64,000 bases of DNA from Nocardioides astragali (GTDB lineage: Bacteria > Actinomycetota > Actinomycetes > Propionibacteriales > Nocardioidaceae), in contig NZ_JAFMZM010000004.1 of assembly GCF_024436375.1 (NCBI RefSeq), forward strand, positions 1 to 64,000, written 5' to 3'. How positions within the stretch are numbered: position 1 is the stretch's first letter; every line of letters starts with the position of its first letter. Positions 28,772 to 36,430 of this stretch are shown piece by piece. The position numbers were made by a program, and so were the translations under genes. Below the pieces are notes generated by a model. The model made no database searches. It saw nothing but the letters and a program-made list of their open reading frames with translations, and was not told the origin of the DNA.

Positions 28772-29986
28772 TCAGCCCATGCGCTCGAGGATCATCGCCA
28801 TGCCCTGCCCGCCACCGACGCACATGGTGATCAGGCCGGTGGACTTGTCGTGCCAGTCGAGGCTGTTGAGCATCGTGTTCTGCAGGCGGGCGCCGGTCAT
28901 GCCGAACGGGTGGCCGACCGCGATCGCGCCGCCGTTGACGTTGAGCCGGTCGATGTCGATGCCGAGGTCCTGGTAGGACGGCACGACCTGGGCGGCGAAG
29001 GCCTCGTTGATCTCGACGAGGTCTATGTCGCCGATGCTCATCCCGGCGTACTTCAGGGCGTTCTTGGTCGCCTCGACGGGGCCGAGGCCCATGATCTCGG
29101 GGGAGAGGCCCGAGACTCCGGTGGACACGATCCGCGCCAGCGGGGTGAGGCCGAGCTCGGCTGCCTTGGTGTCCGACATGACGACCACCGCGGCGGCTCC
29201 GTCGTTGAGCGGGCAACAGTTGCCGGCGGTGACCACGCCGTCGGGTCGGAAGACCGGGTCGAGACCTGCGATGGCGTCGTACGTCACGCCCGCTCGTGGC
29301 CCGTCGTCACCGGTCACGACCGAGCCGTCGGCCAGCGTGACCGGGGTGATCTCCCGCTCCCAGAACCCGTCGGCGATCGCCTTCTCGGCGAGGTTCTGCG
29401 AGCGGACCGCGAACTCGTCGAGCTCCTTGCGGTCCAGCCCGCGCATCCGGGCGACGTTCTCGGCGGTCTGGCCCATCGCGATGTAGATGTCGGGCAGGGC
29501 GCCGTCCTCGCGCGGGTCGTGCCAGTCCTGGCCGCCCTTGGCGTACTCCTCGGTGCGGGCCGCGGCGTCCTCGAAGAGCGGGTTGCGCGTGCCCGGGACG
29601 TGGTCGGAGGTGCCCTTCGCGAACCGGGACACCGTCTCCACGCCGGCGGACACGAAGATGTCGCCCTCGCCGGCCTTGATCGCGTGGAAGGCCATCCGCG
29701 TGGTCTGCACCGAGGAGGAGCAGTAGCGGGTGATCGTCGCGCCCGGGACCTCGAGGCCGAGAAGGGTGGTGACGACCCGCGCCATGTTGTTGCCCGACTC
29801 GCCACCTGGGAGGCCGCAACCCAGGAGCAGGTCCTCGATGGTGCTCGGGTCGAGGTCCGGGATCTTGTCGAGCGCGGCCTGCACGACGAGCGCGGTCAGG
29901 TCGTCGGGACGGAAGTCCTTGAGCGAGCCCTTGTTGGCGCGGCCGATGGGGGAGCGCGCTGCGGAAACGATCACTGCCTCGGGCAT
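28772..29986 (-). CDS. Thiolase (acetyl-CoA C-acyltransferase)
   Basis: Catalyses thiolytic cleavage of 3-ketoacyl-CoA or the reverse condensation. The 404-residue protein has the complete thiolase architecture: nucleophile Cys in RYCSSSVQTTRMA (about residue 88), NEAFAAQ, GGAIAVGHPFGMTGAR with the active-site His, and the second Cys in CVGGGQGMAM. This is the FadA-like degradative branch used in beta-oxidation. ATG 29986 has GGAG 9 nt upstream and a probable -10 TAGGGT about 45 nt upstream, so unlike many neighbours it has a short leader. Divergent from the acyl-thioesterase gene. Confidence 0.93.
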   Translation of the reverse strand: MPEAVIVSAARSPIGRANKGSLKDFRPDDLTALVVQAALDKIPDLDPSTIEDLLLGCGLPGGESGNNMARVVTTLLGLEVPGATITRYCSSSVQTTRMAFHAIKAGEGDIFVSAGVETVSRFAKGTSDHVPGTRNPLFEDAAARTEEYAKGGQDWHDPREDGALPDIYIAMGQTAENVARMRGLDRKELDEFAVRSQNLAEKAIADGFWEREITPVTLADGSVVTGDDGPRAGVTYDAIAGLDPVFRPDGVVTAGNCCPLNDGAAAVVVMSDTKAAELGLTPLARIVSTGVSGLSPEIMGLGPVEATKNALKYAGMSIGDIDLVEINEAFAAQVVPSYQDLGIDIDRLNVNGGAIAVGHPFGMTGARLQNTMLNSLDWHDKSTGLITMCVGGGQGMAMILERMG

Positions 29987-30138
29987 GGAGAACTCCGGAA
30001 GTCGACGGGGGGTGCAGGGTCTCTCGGCACCCTAGTGCTCGGATCGCGGGGGCGGAACGCGCGCCCGTGTGGCCTTCCTCATGCCTGCTCCTGGACCGGC
30101 CGGGGCGCTCTGCGTGCGTGTTCTGCGACGATCGAGGG

Positions 30139-30984
30139 GTGCGCCATCTCTATCGCTGCCCGCTGAGGTGGGCCGACCTCGATCTCTTCGGTCACGTCAA
30201 CAACGTCACCTACGTCGACTACCTCCAGGAGGCGCGGGTGGACATGTTCCGCACGCACGCCCCCGACAGCCGCGCCGAGGACCTGGCCGAGGGTGTCGTC
30301 GTGGTGCGTCACGAGGTCACCTACGTCTCCCAGCTCACCTTCGGCTTCGAGCCGGTCGCGATCGAGTGCTGGGTGACGGAGATCCGCGCGGCCAGCTTCA
30401 CCATGGCCTACGAGATCTTCGCCGAGGACGAGGCCGGTGAGCGGACGGTCCACCTGCGCGCGCGCACCGTGCTGACGCCGTACGTCTTCGCCACCGAGCG
30501 CCCGCGCCGCCTCCACGACGAGGAGCGGGAGGCCCTCTCCCGGCTGCTGGAGCCCGACGAGCCCGTACGACCCACTCCGGCGCCGGACGTCGTCGACGTG
30601 CCCGGCGGGACCTACCCGGTCCACGTCCGGTTCAGCGATGTCGACGTCTACGGCCACGTCAACAACGTGAAGTACTTCGAGTACTTCCAGGAGGCGCGGA
30701 TCCAGCTGATGGTCACCCAGGGTGGCGACCTGGGGGACGGCTACCACCTCGTCGTCGCGCAGACCGACGTGGACTACAAGCGGGCCATCCTGTTCCGGGG
30801 CGAGCCCTACGACTGCCGGACGTGGGTCTCCCGCATCGGCAGCACGTCGGTGGTGTTCGAGTCGGTGGTCCGCGACGGTGACGACGTGCTGGCGCGCGCC
30901 CGCGTCGTCGGGGTCTGCATGGACAGTGCGACCGGGCGACCGGCGCCGGTGCCGGACGCGTTCCGGGCTCTCGTCGCCGGCTGA
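30139..30984 (+). CDS. Acyl-CoA thioesterase with two hot-dog domains
   Basis: A 281-residue protein made of two 4HBT (YbgC-like) hot-dog domains fused head to tail. Both carry the catalytic signature: WADLDLFGHVNNVTYVDYLQEAR (about 9-31) and FSDVDVYGHVNNVKYFEYFQEAR (about 170-192), each with Asp and HVNN. It probably hydrolyses acyl-CoA thioesters; a fused pair forms an internal dimer. GTG 30139 follows GAGGGG and gives an N-terminus typical of the family; the 24 codons upstream are not protein-like. Divergent from the thiolase, which fits acyl-CoA metabolism. Confidence 0.88.
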   Translation: MRHLYRCPLRWADLDLFGHVNNVTYVDYLQEARVDMFRTHAPDSRAEDLAEGVVVVRHEVTYVSQLTFGFEPVAIECWVTEIRAASFTMAYEIFAEDEAGERTVHLRARTVLTPYVFATERPRRLHDEEREALSRLLEPDEPVRPTPAPDVVDVPGGTYPVHVRFSDVDVYGHVNNVKYFEYFQEARIQLMVTQGGDLGDGYHLVVAQTDVDYKRAILFRGEPYDCRTWVSRIGSTSVVFESVVRDGDDVLARARVVGVCMDSATGRPAPVPDAFRALVAG

Positions 30985-31008
30985 CTCACTCCGGAGTCAC
31001 TCCAGCCC

Positions 31009-31386
31009 TCACTCCAGGGTGTTGACCATGAACTGGGCTGCGTGGGTGACGTAGTCCCAGAACCGCTCGTCCTGCTCGGGCGTGAGACCGGCGGCATCCA
31101 GCCCGGCCCGGAAGTGGACCAGCCAGTGCTGGGCAGCGGCCGGGGTGACCTGGAACGGCGCGTGCCTCATCCGCAGCCGCGGGTGGCCACGGGTGTCGGA
31201 GTAGGTCGACGGGCCGCCCCAGTACTGGATGAGGAAGAGGGCGAACCGCTCCTCGGCGGGGCCCAGGTCCTCCTCCGGGTACATCGGGCGCAGCAGCTCG
31301 TCGGTGGCCACGCCCTCGTAGAAGCGGTGAACGATCGTGCGGATCGTCTCCGCGCCGCCGATCTCGTCGTAGAAGGTGCTGGTCAC
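31009..31386 (-). CDS. glbO: Group II truncated haemoglobin
   Basis: A 125-residue 2/2 haem globin (trHbO type) that binds O2 and may handle reactive oxygen or nitrogen species. Family residues are visible: FYEGVATDELLRPMYPE (B helix Tyr), LIQYWGGPSTYSDTRGHPRL with the CD1 Tyr, MRHAPFQV with the proximal His F8, and WLVHF with the G8 Trp. The length is typical. GTG 31386 with CAGAAT 6 nt upstream. It is in the same direction as mscS upstream (48 bp gap) but with its own promoter. Confidence 0.93.
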   Translation of the reverse strand: MTSTFYDEIGGAETIRTIVHRFYEGVATDELLRPMYPEEDLGPAEERFALFLIQYWGGPSTYSDTRGHPRLRMRHAPFQVTPAAAQHWLVHFRAGLDAAGLTPEQDERFWDYVTHAAQFMVNTLE

Positions 31387-31434
31387 GGCACCATTCTGCC
31401 GACCAGGCGGCTGACTCGCCGGTCGGGTCGGGGG

Positions 31435-32499
31435 CTAGGCGTTCTCCGTGGGCTCGGCGGACGCTGCCGAGGGCGCGCTCTCCTGCCACATCACGCGCTG
31501 GGCGACCGCGAGGTTGATGCCCTCGTGCTCGAACCGTGCCTTGACCCGCTCACGCATCTCCCGGGCGATGCCCCACTGCTCCATCGGCGCGGTCTTGAGG
31601 GTGACGCGCACGACGATGCCGTCGACGCCGAGCGACTCCACCCCCCAGACTTCGGGCTCCTCGATGATCAGGCCCTTGAAGTCCTCGTCCTCCCACAGGT
31701 CGTGGGCGACCTCCTCGAGCGCGCGACGTACGCGCACGAGGTCCTCGGTGTAGCCGACGGTCACGTCGAGCACCGTCCGGGCCCAGTTCTGGCTCATGTT
31801 GCCGACCCGGAGGATCTCGCCGTTGCGGACGTACCAGACCGTCCCGTTGACGTCGCGCAGCCGCGTCACCCGCAGGCTGACGGCCTCGACCGTGCCAGAG
31901 GCCTCCCCGAGGTCGACGACGTCGCCGACGCCGTACTGGTCCTCGAAGATCATGAAGATCCCGGACAGGAAGTCCTTCACGAGCGCCTGCGAGCCGAAGC
32001 CCAGGGCCACTCCGATGATGCCGGCGCTGGCGATGAGGGGGGCGATGTCGTAGCCGAGCTCGGAGATGGCCATCAGGGCCACCACGGCGAACACGACACC
32101 GCTGATGATGCTCTTGAGCAGCGAACCCATCGTTGCCGCGCGCTGCACACGCCGGGTGTAGCCCGGGTCCTCGGTCAGGTTCAGCGCCGCGCCCATCCGG
32201 CCACCGGTGATCGCCCGGCTGAGACGGTCGGGCAGCATGCCGACCTCGGCGCGCTTGACGACGCGGTCGATGATCCGGTGGAGCACCCACCTGACGGCCA
32301 GGGCGATCAGGATCAGTCCCGCCAGGGCGGCCGGTTTCCCGACGATCCAGTCGACGCCGGTGGCGAGCCCCCTGTTGCCGGTGCGCTCCAGGACCCAGGT
32401 GTAGAGCTGGTCCTCGGACGAGTAGGTGAGGAGGGGGTTGGTCTCGCTCCCGGAGACCTCGGTCATGTCGATGATCGGGGCAATGAGGGGGTGAGGCAT
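31435..32499 (-). CDS. mscS: MscS family mechanosensitive channel
   Basis: A 354-residue small-conductance channel protein that opens under membrane tension. It has a first helix (AALAGLILIALAVRWVLHRII), then a pair of helices ending in the pore-lining Gly/Ala-rich TM3 (LIASAGIIGVALGFGSQALV), followed by the beta domain (DQYGVGDVVDLGEASGTVEAVSLRVTRLRD) and the alpha/beta cytoplasmic vestibule. The C-terminal tail is short and acidic. ATG 32499 has CATACT 7 nt upstream. Its promoter region is shared with the divergent small membrane gene at 32531; only 31 bp separate the two starts. Confidence 0.93.
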   Translation of the reverse strand: MPHPLIAPIIDMTEVSGSETNPLLTYSSEDQLYTWVLERTGNRGLATGVDWIVGKPAALAGLILIALAVRWVLHRIIDRVVKRAEVGMLPDRLSRAITGGRMGAALNLTEDPGYTRRVQRAATMGSLLKSIISGVVFAVVALMAISELGYDIAPLIASAGIIGVALGFGSQALVKDFLSGIFMIFEDQYGVGDVVDLGEASGTVEAVSLRVTRLRDVNGTVWYVRNGEILRVGNMSQNWARTVLDVTVGYTEDLVRVRRALEEVAHDLWEDEDFKGLIIEEPEVWGVESLGVDGIVVRVTLKTAPMEQWGIAREMRERVKARFEHEGINLAVAQRVMWQESAPSAASAEPTENA

Positions 32500-32530
32500 G
32501 CGGGCCAGTATGAGCGATACCCTTCTGCTC

Positions 32531-32926
32531 GTGACCACGCACGTCAGCCCTTCCCACTCCCACCGGCGCTCTTCGCGGCGCGCTCGATGGACCGGCCGCG
32601 TCGCCGCGCTGGCCGCTGCGCCGGCGCTCGCACTGCTCGCGCTGCCGGCCCGCGCCGACGTCCCCGAGGGCTGGGGCGGTGAGACCGAGCACAACAGTCT
32701 CGACGCCCTCCACGCGCTCGGGGTCTACCTCGGCGCCCCGCTCCTGCTGATGGTGCTCATCGCGCTCGCGGTCTACCTCCCGGCGATGATCCGCGGCGAG
32801 AAGCTGCTGCCCGACCACTCCGGTGGCGAGGCCCAGTGGATCGGCGGACCGCGCCAGGGCGTCGCCGAGCTCCCCGCCCCCGACAGCGACGACTCCCGAG
32901 CAGGTGGCGCCAGTGCCCGCTGGTGA
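32531..32926 (+). CDS. Small membrane protein of unknown function
   Basis: A 131-residue protein with a basic N-terminus and signal-like helix (WTGRVAALAAAPALALLALP, cleavage near PARA), a short exported part (DVPEGWGGETEHNSL), and one transmembrane helix (LGAPLLLMVLIALAVYLPAM) followed by a short cytoplasmic tail. No family name is recognised, but similar genes precede DUF5130 genes in related organisms as far as I recall. GTG 32531 with TACCCT 7 nt upstream. The next gene begins inside its 3' end. Confidence 0.7.
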   Translation: MTTHVSPSHSHRRSSRRARWTGRVAALAAAPALALLALPARADVPEGWGGETEHNSLDALHALGVYLGAPLLLMVLIALAVYLPAMIRGEKLLPDHSGGEAQWIGGPRQGVAELPAPDSDDSRAGGASARW

Positions 32927-33296
32927 GCTCCTGAGCGAGGCCGATCGGCTCGCCCTCGACAAGGCGATCCGCCTCGCCGAGCAGGCCAGTCGCTTCGAGT
33001 TCTCCGTCTACCTCGGTCCGGCCGAGGGAGACGACACCCGGGCCTGGGCCACGCGCCTGCACAACCGCCTCGTGGCTCCCGCGCGGAGCGTCCTGATCAT
33101 GGTGGATCCGCAGGGACGCGCGACCGAGGTGGTGACGGGCGGCGACGTACGCCGTCACCTCACCGACGCCGAGGTCGAGCTGGCCGTGTTGGCCATGTCG
33201 TCGGAGTTCGCCGCCGGCAACCTGCTCGTCGGCCTCCAGCGCGGCATCGCGATGCTCGCCGAGCACGCGCGCCCGCAGAACACCCTCCACGCCTGA
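32913..33296 (+). CDS. DUF5130 family protein
   Basis: About 127 residues of a single compact domain (LSEADRLALDKAIRLAEQAS, FEFSVYLGPAEGDDTRAWAT, LVAPARSVLIMVDPQGRATE, VVTGGDVRRHL, and ending AEHARPQNTLHA), which matches the DUF5130 pattern seen across actinobacteria and resembles TPM-domain proteins. The function is unknown. GTG 32913 is preceded by AGGTGG; GTG 32904 is an in-frame alternative. Either start overlaps the end of the small membrane protein gene, so translation is coupled. The gene ends exactly where the repeat region begins. Confidence 0.78.
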   Translation: MPAGELLSEADRLALDKAIRLAEQASRFEFSVYLGPAEGDDTRAWATRLHNRLVAPARSVLIMVDPQGRATEVVTGGDVRRHLTDAEVELAVLAMSSEFAAGNLLVGLQRGIAMLAEHARPQNTLHA

Positions 33297-33391
33297 TTGT
33301 TTGGCGCTCGCTCCGCGTTGTTTGGCGCTCGCTCCGCGTTGTTTGGCGCTCGCTCCGCTCGCGCGTGCTGTGCCTTGGCGCTCGCTCCGCT
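33297..33391 (+). repeat. 21-bp tandem repeats, three copies plus a spaced fourth
   Basis: Three head-to-tail copies of a 21-bp unit beginning TTGTTTGGCGCTCGCTCCGC occupy 33297-33359, the first directly after the DUF5130 stop. A fourth partial copy (TTGGCGCTCGCTCCGCTC) starts at 33374. The third copy plus its flank (33342-33369) recurs as an exact 28-bp reverse complement at 33687-33714. Confidence 0.9.
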
Positions 33392-33398
33392 CTCGCGT

Positions 33399-33506
33399 GC
33401 TCCCCGCCCCTGAGGACGTCGTCTTCCCTCCTCGCTCGACGGCGCTGCCTCGCTGCGCTCGTCACGCTTGCTCGCTCGTCAGTCCAGACGACGTCGGGCG
33501 GGGAGC
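33399..33506. repeat. Structured palindromic element, copy 1
   Basis: Outer arms GCTCCCCGCCC (33399-33409) and GGGCGGGGAGC (33496-33506) pair perfectly; inner arms GACGTCGTCT (33415-33424) and AGACGACGTC (33486-33495) pair perfectly; the unpaired CTGAG (33410-33414) bulges from one side. The 61-nt interior holds TCCCTCCTCG and GCTCGTCAGTCC. A second, inverted copy stands at 33599-33689 with different but equally complementary stems. Confidence 0.85.
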
Positions 33507-33535
33507 GCTGTGGCTGAGGCCGTCCGACCGCCTGG

Positions 33536-33596
33536 CACGTCCGAAGGTCATCGGTGCGCAGCGAGCGTGGCGAGCCCCGAGGTCACCTCGGACGTG
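33536..33596. repeat. 9-bp inverted repeat between the two element copies
   Basis: CACGTCCGA (33536-33544) and TCGGACGTG (33588-33596) are exact complements, 43 nt apart, in the spacer joining copy 1 and copy 2. It would bring the two larger hairpins together. Confidence 0.6.
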
Positions 33597-33598
33597 AG

Positions 33599-33689
33599 GC
33601 TCGGCGCCCGGCGCTGTCTGGACTGACGAGCGACGCGAGCGCAGCGAGCCAGTCGAGGAGGGAAGACAGCGCCTTCAGGGGCGCCGAGC
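33599..33689. repeat. Structured palindromic element, copy 2 (inverted)
   Basis: Arms GCTCGGCGCCC plus GGCGCTGTCT (33599-33619) pair with AGACAGCGCC (33664-33673) and GGGCGCCGAGC (33679-33689); TTCAG (33674-33678) is the bulge, the reverse complement of CTGAA and so equivalent to CTGAG of copy 1. The interior (33620-33663) reads, reversed, as a shortened version of the copy 1 interior. Confidence 0.85.
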
Positions 33690-33714
33690 ACGCGCGAGCG
33701 GAGCGAGCGCCAAA
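33687..33714 (-). repeat. 28-bp inverted copy of the tandem repeat
   Basis: Exact reverse complement of 33342-33369. Together with the tandem repeats it encloses both structured elements, so the whole intergenic unit 33342-33714 is bounded by inverted repeats. Confidence 0.9.
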
Positions 33715-33719
33715 TAGCA

Positions 33720-33748
33720 CTGCCCCCACCCGAGACGGGCGGGGGCAG
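33720..33748 (-). terminator. Terminator hairpin of pepN
   Basis: CTGCCCCC (33720-33727) pairs with GGGGGCAG (33741-33748), extended inside by CCCG/CGGG across one A-C mismatch. It lies 15 nt beyond the pepN stop. Confidence 0.75.
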
Positions 33749-33763
33749 GTGCAGAACCGCCGA

Positions 33764-36331
33764 TCAGCCCCGGTCGTACGCCTGTGCCGCCAGCGCGCGG
33801 GCGATCTCCGCCCGCGCCTCCCCGACGTAGCGCTTGGCCTGCTTGGGCGCGTCGCTGTCGGCGAGCCACTCGTCGATCCGGGCCAGGGTGGCCTCCGAGC
33901 CGAGGGCCTTGGGGAAGCCGAGCTCGAGCACGACGGACGCCTTGTGGAAGCCGAGGGTGTCGACCAGCGTCTCCGACGCCTCGAGGAACTTGTCGAGGTA
34001 GGGCGCGAGGACGTCCTCCTGGCCGAACCGGAAGATCGACATCGCGATCTCCCGCGAGGTCTCGTTGGGGGTGGCCGGGTCGAGGATCGCGTTCCAGCCG
34101 GCCTCCTTCGCCGACGCCGTCGGCTGGGCGACCCGGGCCGCGGCCGCGAGCTCCTTGCCCGAGATGGTCTTGTCGACCTCGAGCTCGGCGTCGATCTCGG
34201 CGTCGCCGAAGCGGCCGGCCCGGGCCAGGGCGGTGATCAGCGTCCAGCGCATGTCCTGGTCGACGGCGAGGCCGTCGAGCGTGAACGACCCGTCGAGCAG
34301 GTGGATCAGGTCGTCGAGCGCTGCGTCGCTGCGGGCGGCGCCGGCGTAGGAGCGGGCGAAGGTGAGCTGGTGGTCGCTGCCGGGCTCCGCGGCGACGAGC
34401 AGCTCGCGCAGGCCGGCCTCCCACGTCGCCCTCAGGTCGTCACGGTTGGTCGGGTCGGAGTAGAAGTTGACCGCGAGTGCCGTCGTGGCCGGGATACGGG
34501 TGACCGCCCAGGCGTCGGACTCCTGGCCGATGTTGGCGAGCACGAGGTCGACCCAGTCGCGGGTGCGCATCTCGCCGTCGCGGGTCATGTCCCAGGTCGC
34601 CCCCCACACCAGCGCACGCGGCAGCGAGTCGTCGAACGTCGAGAGCGCGGAGATGGCCGTGGCGAGGGACCGCTCGTCGAGACGGATCTTGGCGTAGGCG
34701 TGGTCCTCGTCGTTGAGCAGCAACAGGGCCGGCTGCTTGACGCCGACCAGCTGGGGCACGTCGGTGCTCTCCCCCTCGACGTCGATCTCGAGGTAGTCGC
34801 GGCGCACGAGGCGCTCGTGCCCGTTGTCGTCGGCGACCGTGTCGTAGAGGCCGATGCCGAGCCGGTGACGACGCAGCGTGGGCCAGTCCGGGTGGGCCGA
34901 CTGGGCCACCGAGAACGAGCGGTAGCTGCCGTCGTCGTCGAGCTCGAAGGACGGCGCGAGGGTGTTGACCCCAGCGGTCTGGAGCCACTCCTGGGCCCAG
35001 CCCTCCAGCTCGCGACCGGAGGACTTCTCCAAGGTGGCGAGCAGGTCCTTGAACTCCGGGTTGCCGTACTCCCACTCCTTGAAGTAGGCGCGCAGGCCCT
35101 CGAGGAACGGGTCGAGGCCCACCCACGCGACGAGCTGCTTGAGCACCGAGGCGCCCTTGGCGTAGGTGATCATGTCGAAGTTCACCTCGACCGCGTGCAG
35201 GTCGACGTTGTCGGCCGCGATCGGGTGGGTCGAGGGCAGCTGGTCGGCGCGGTAGCCGGTCTGCTTGCGGGCGTTGGCGAAGCCCGTCCAGGCGTCGGTG
35301 AAGTCGGTCGCGTTGGCCTCGCACCAGTAGCAGGCCCACTCCGCGAACGACTCGTTGAGCCAGAGGTCGTCCCACCACTTCATGGTCACGAGGTCGCCGA
35401 ACCACATGTGCGCCATCTCGTGGGTGATGACCGAGGTGCGGAACTCGAAGAACGAGCGCGGCTGGCGGCTGCGGGGAAGGTATTCGTCGCGGAGCGTGAC
35501 GCAGCCGGCGTTCTCCATGGCGCCTGCGTTGTACTCGGGGACGTAGAGCTGGTCGTACTTCCCGAACGGGTAGGGGTAGTCGAACTGCTCCTCGAAGAAC
35601 TCGAAGCTCTGCTTGGTGAGCTTGACCAGCTCCGCGGTGTCCATGTGCTCCTTGAGCGACTGGCGGCAGTAGTGCCCGAGCGGGATGGTGCCGAACTTGC
35701 CCTCGTAGGTGTCGAACTCGCCGTGGTACTCGCCTGCGACGATGGCGGTGATGTAGGCGGACATCCGCTTCGTGGCGGGGAAGTTCCACACCGACACGCC
35801 GCCGTCGAGCTCGGTCGGCTCCGGGGTCGCGGCGTTGGAGACCACGACCCAGTGCGAGGGGGCCGTGACGTTGAACGTGAAGACCGCCTTGAGGTCGGGC
35901 TGCTCGAAGGTCGTGAAGACGCGTCGGGCGTCGGGCACCTCGAACTGGCTGTAGAGGTAGACGCGGTCGTCGACGGGGTCGACGAAGCGGTGCAGGCCCT
36001 CGCCGGTGTTGGAGTAGGCGCAGTCCGCGGTGACGACGAGGGTGTTGGTCGCCTCGAGGTCGTCGAGCGCGATGCGGCTGTCGGCGTACGCCGTCGCCGG
36101 GTCGAGGCTGCGGCCGTTGAGGGTGATCTCGCGGACCGTCGGCGCGACGAGGTCGGCGAACGTGCTCGCCCCGGGCTCGCGGCAGGTGAACTCGAGCGTG
36201 GTGACGGAGACGAAGGTGTCCTGATCGGACCGGGTGGCGGTCGTGAGGTCCAGGTCGACGGTGTACGACGTGACGTCCAGGAGGGAGGCGCGGGTGGCGG
36301 CTTCGTCCCGGGTGAGGTTGGTTCCAGGCAT
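33764..36331 (-). CDS. pepN: Aminopeptidase N (M1 zinc metallopeptidase)
   Basis: Cytoplasmic removal of N-terminal residues from peptides. The 855-residue protein has the M1 order: N-terminal beta domain (1-190), catalytic domain with the exopeptidase motif GAMENAG and the zinc site HEMAHMWFGDLVT-x-NESFAEW (His-Glu-x-x-His and the distal Glu), the downstream Tyr in FDMITYAKGASVL, and a C-terminal ERAP1-like helical domain (about 520-850). Length is typical of actinobacterial PepN. ATG 36331 with CAGGAT 6 nt upstream. Divergent from the Rv2466c homologue; its 3' end faces the repeat region. Confidence 0.96.
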   Translation of the reverse strand: MPGTNLTRDEAATRASLLDVTSYTVDLDLTTATRSDQDTFVSVTTLEFTCREPGASTFADLVAPTVREITLNGRSLDPATAYADSRIALDDLEATNTLVVTADCAYSNTGEGLHRFVDPVDDRVYLYSQFEVPDARRVFTTFEQPDLKAVFTFNVTAPSHWVVVSNAATPEPTELDGGVSVWNFPATKRMSAYITAIVAGEYHGEFDTYEGKFGTIPLGHYCRQSLKEHMDTAELVKLTKQSFEFFEEQFDYPYPFGKYDQLYVPEYNAGAMENAGCVTLRDEYLPRSRQPRSFFEFRTSVITHEMAHMWFGDLVTMKWWDDLWLNESFAEWACYWCEANATDFTDAWTGFANARKQTGYRADQLPSTHPIAADNVDLHAVEVNFDMITYAKGASVLKQLVAWVGLDPFLEGLRAYFKEWEYGNPEFKDLLATLEKSSGRELEGWAQEWLQTAGVNTLAPSFELDDDGSYRSFSVAQSAHPDWPTLRRHRLGIGLYDTVADDNGHERLVRRDYLEIDVEGESTDVPQLVGVKQPALLLLNDEDHAYAKIRLDERSLATAISALSTFDDSLPRALVWGATWDMTRDGEMRTRDWVDLVLANIGQESDAWAVTRIPATTALAVNFYSDPTNRDDLRATWEAGLRELLVAAEPGSDHQLTFARSYAGAARSDAALDDLIHLLDGSFTLDGLAVDQDMRWTLITALARAGRFGDAEIDAELEVDKTISGKELAAAARVAQPTASAKEAGWNAILDPATPNETSREIAMSIFRFGQEDVLAPYLDKFLEASETLVDTLGFHKASVVLELGFPKALGSEATLARIDEWLADSDAPKQAKRYVGEARAEIARALAAQAYDRG

Positions 36332-36430
36332 GCGGGCATCCTGCCACCGCTGGTGTGGCGCGGCCCACACCGGTCGGGGTGGCGCGTCCACCCGCAGGAA
36401 TAGTCCACGCCCGCCCGCGTTGGGGTGGAC

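Noticed and set aside
33297..33391. Tandem 21-bp repeats as a CRISPR array
   Set aside because: Units are head to tail without unique spacers, and no cas genes are present.
33554..36403. A 949-codon open frame on the plus strand
   Set aside because: Antisense to pepN, whose zinc motifs and full length are unambiguous.
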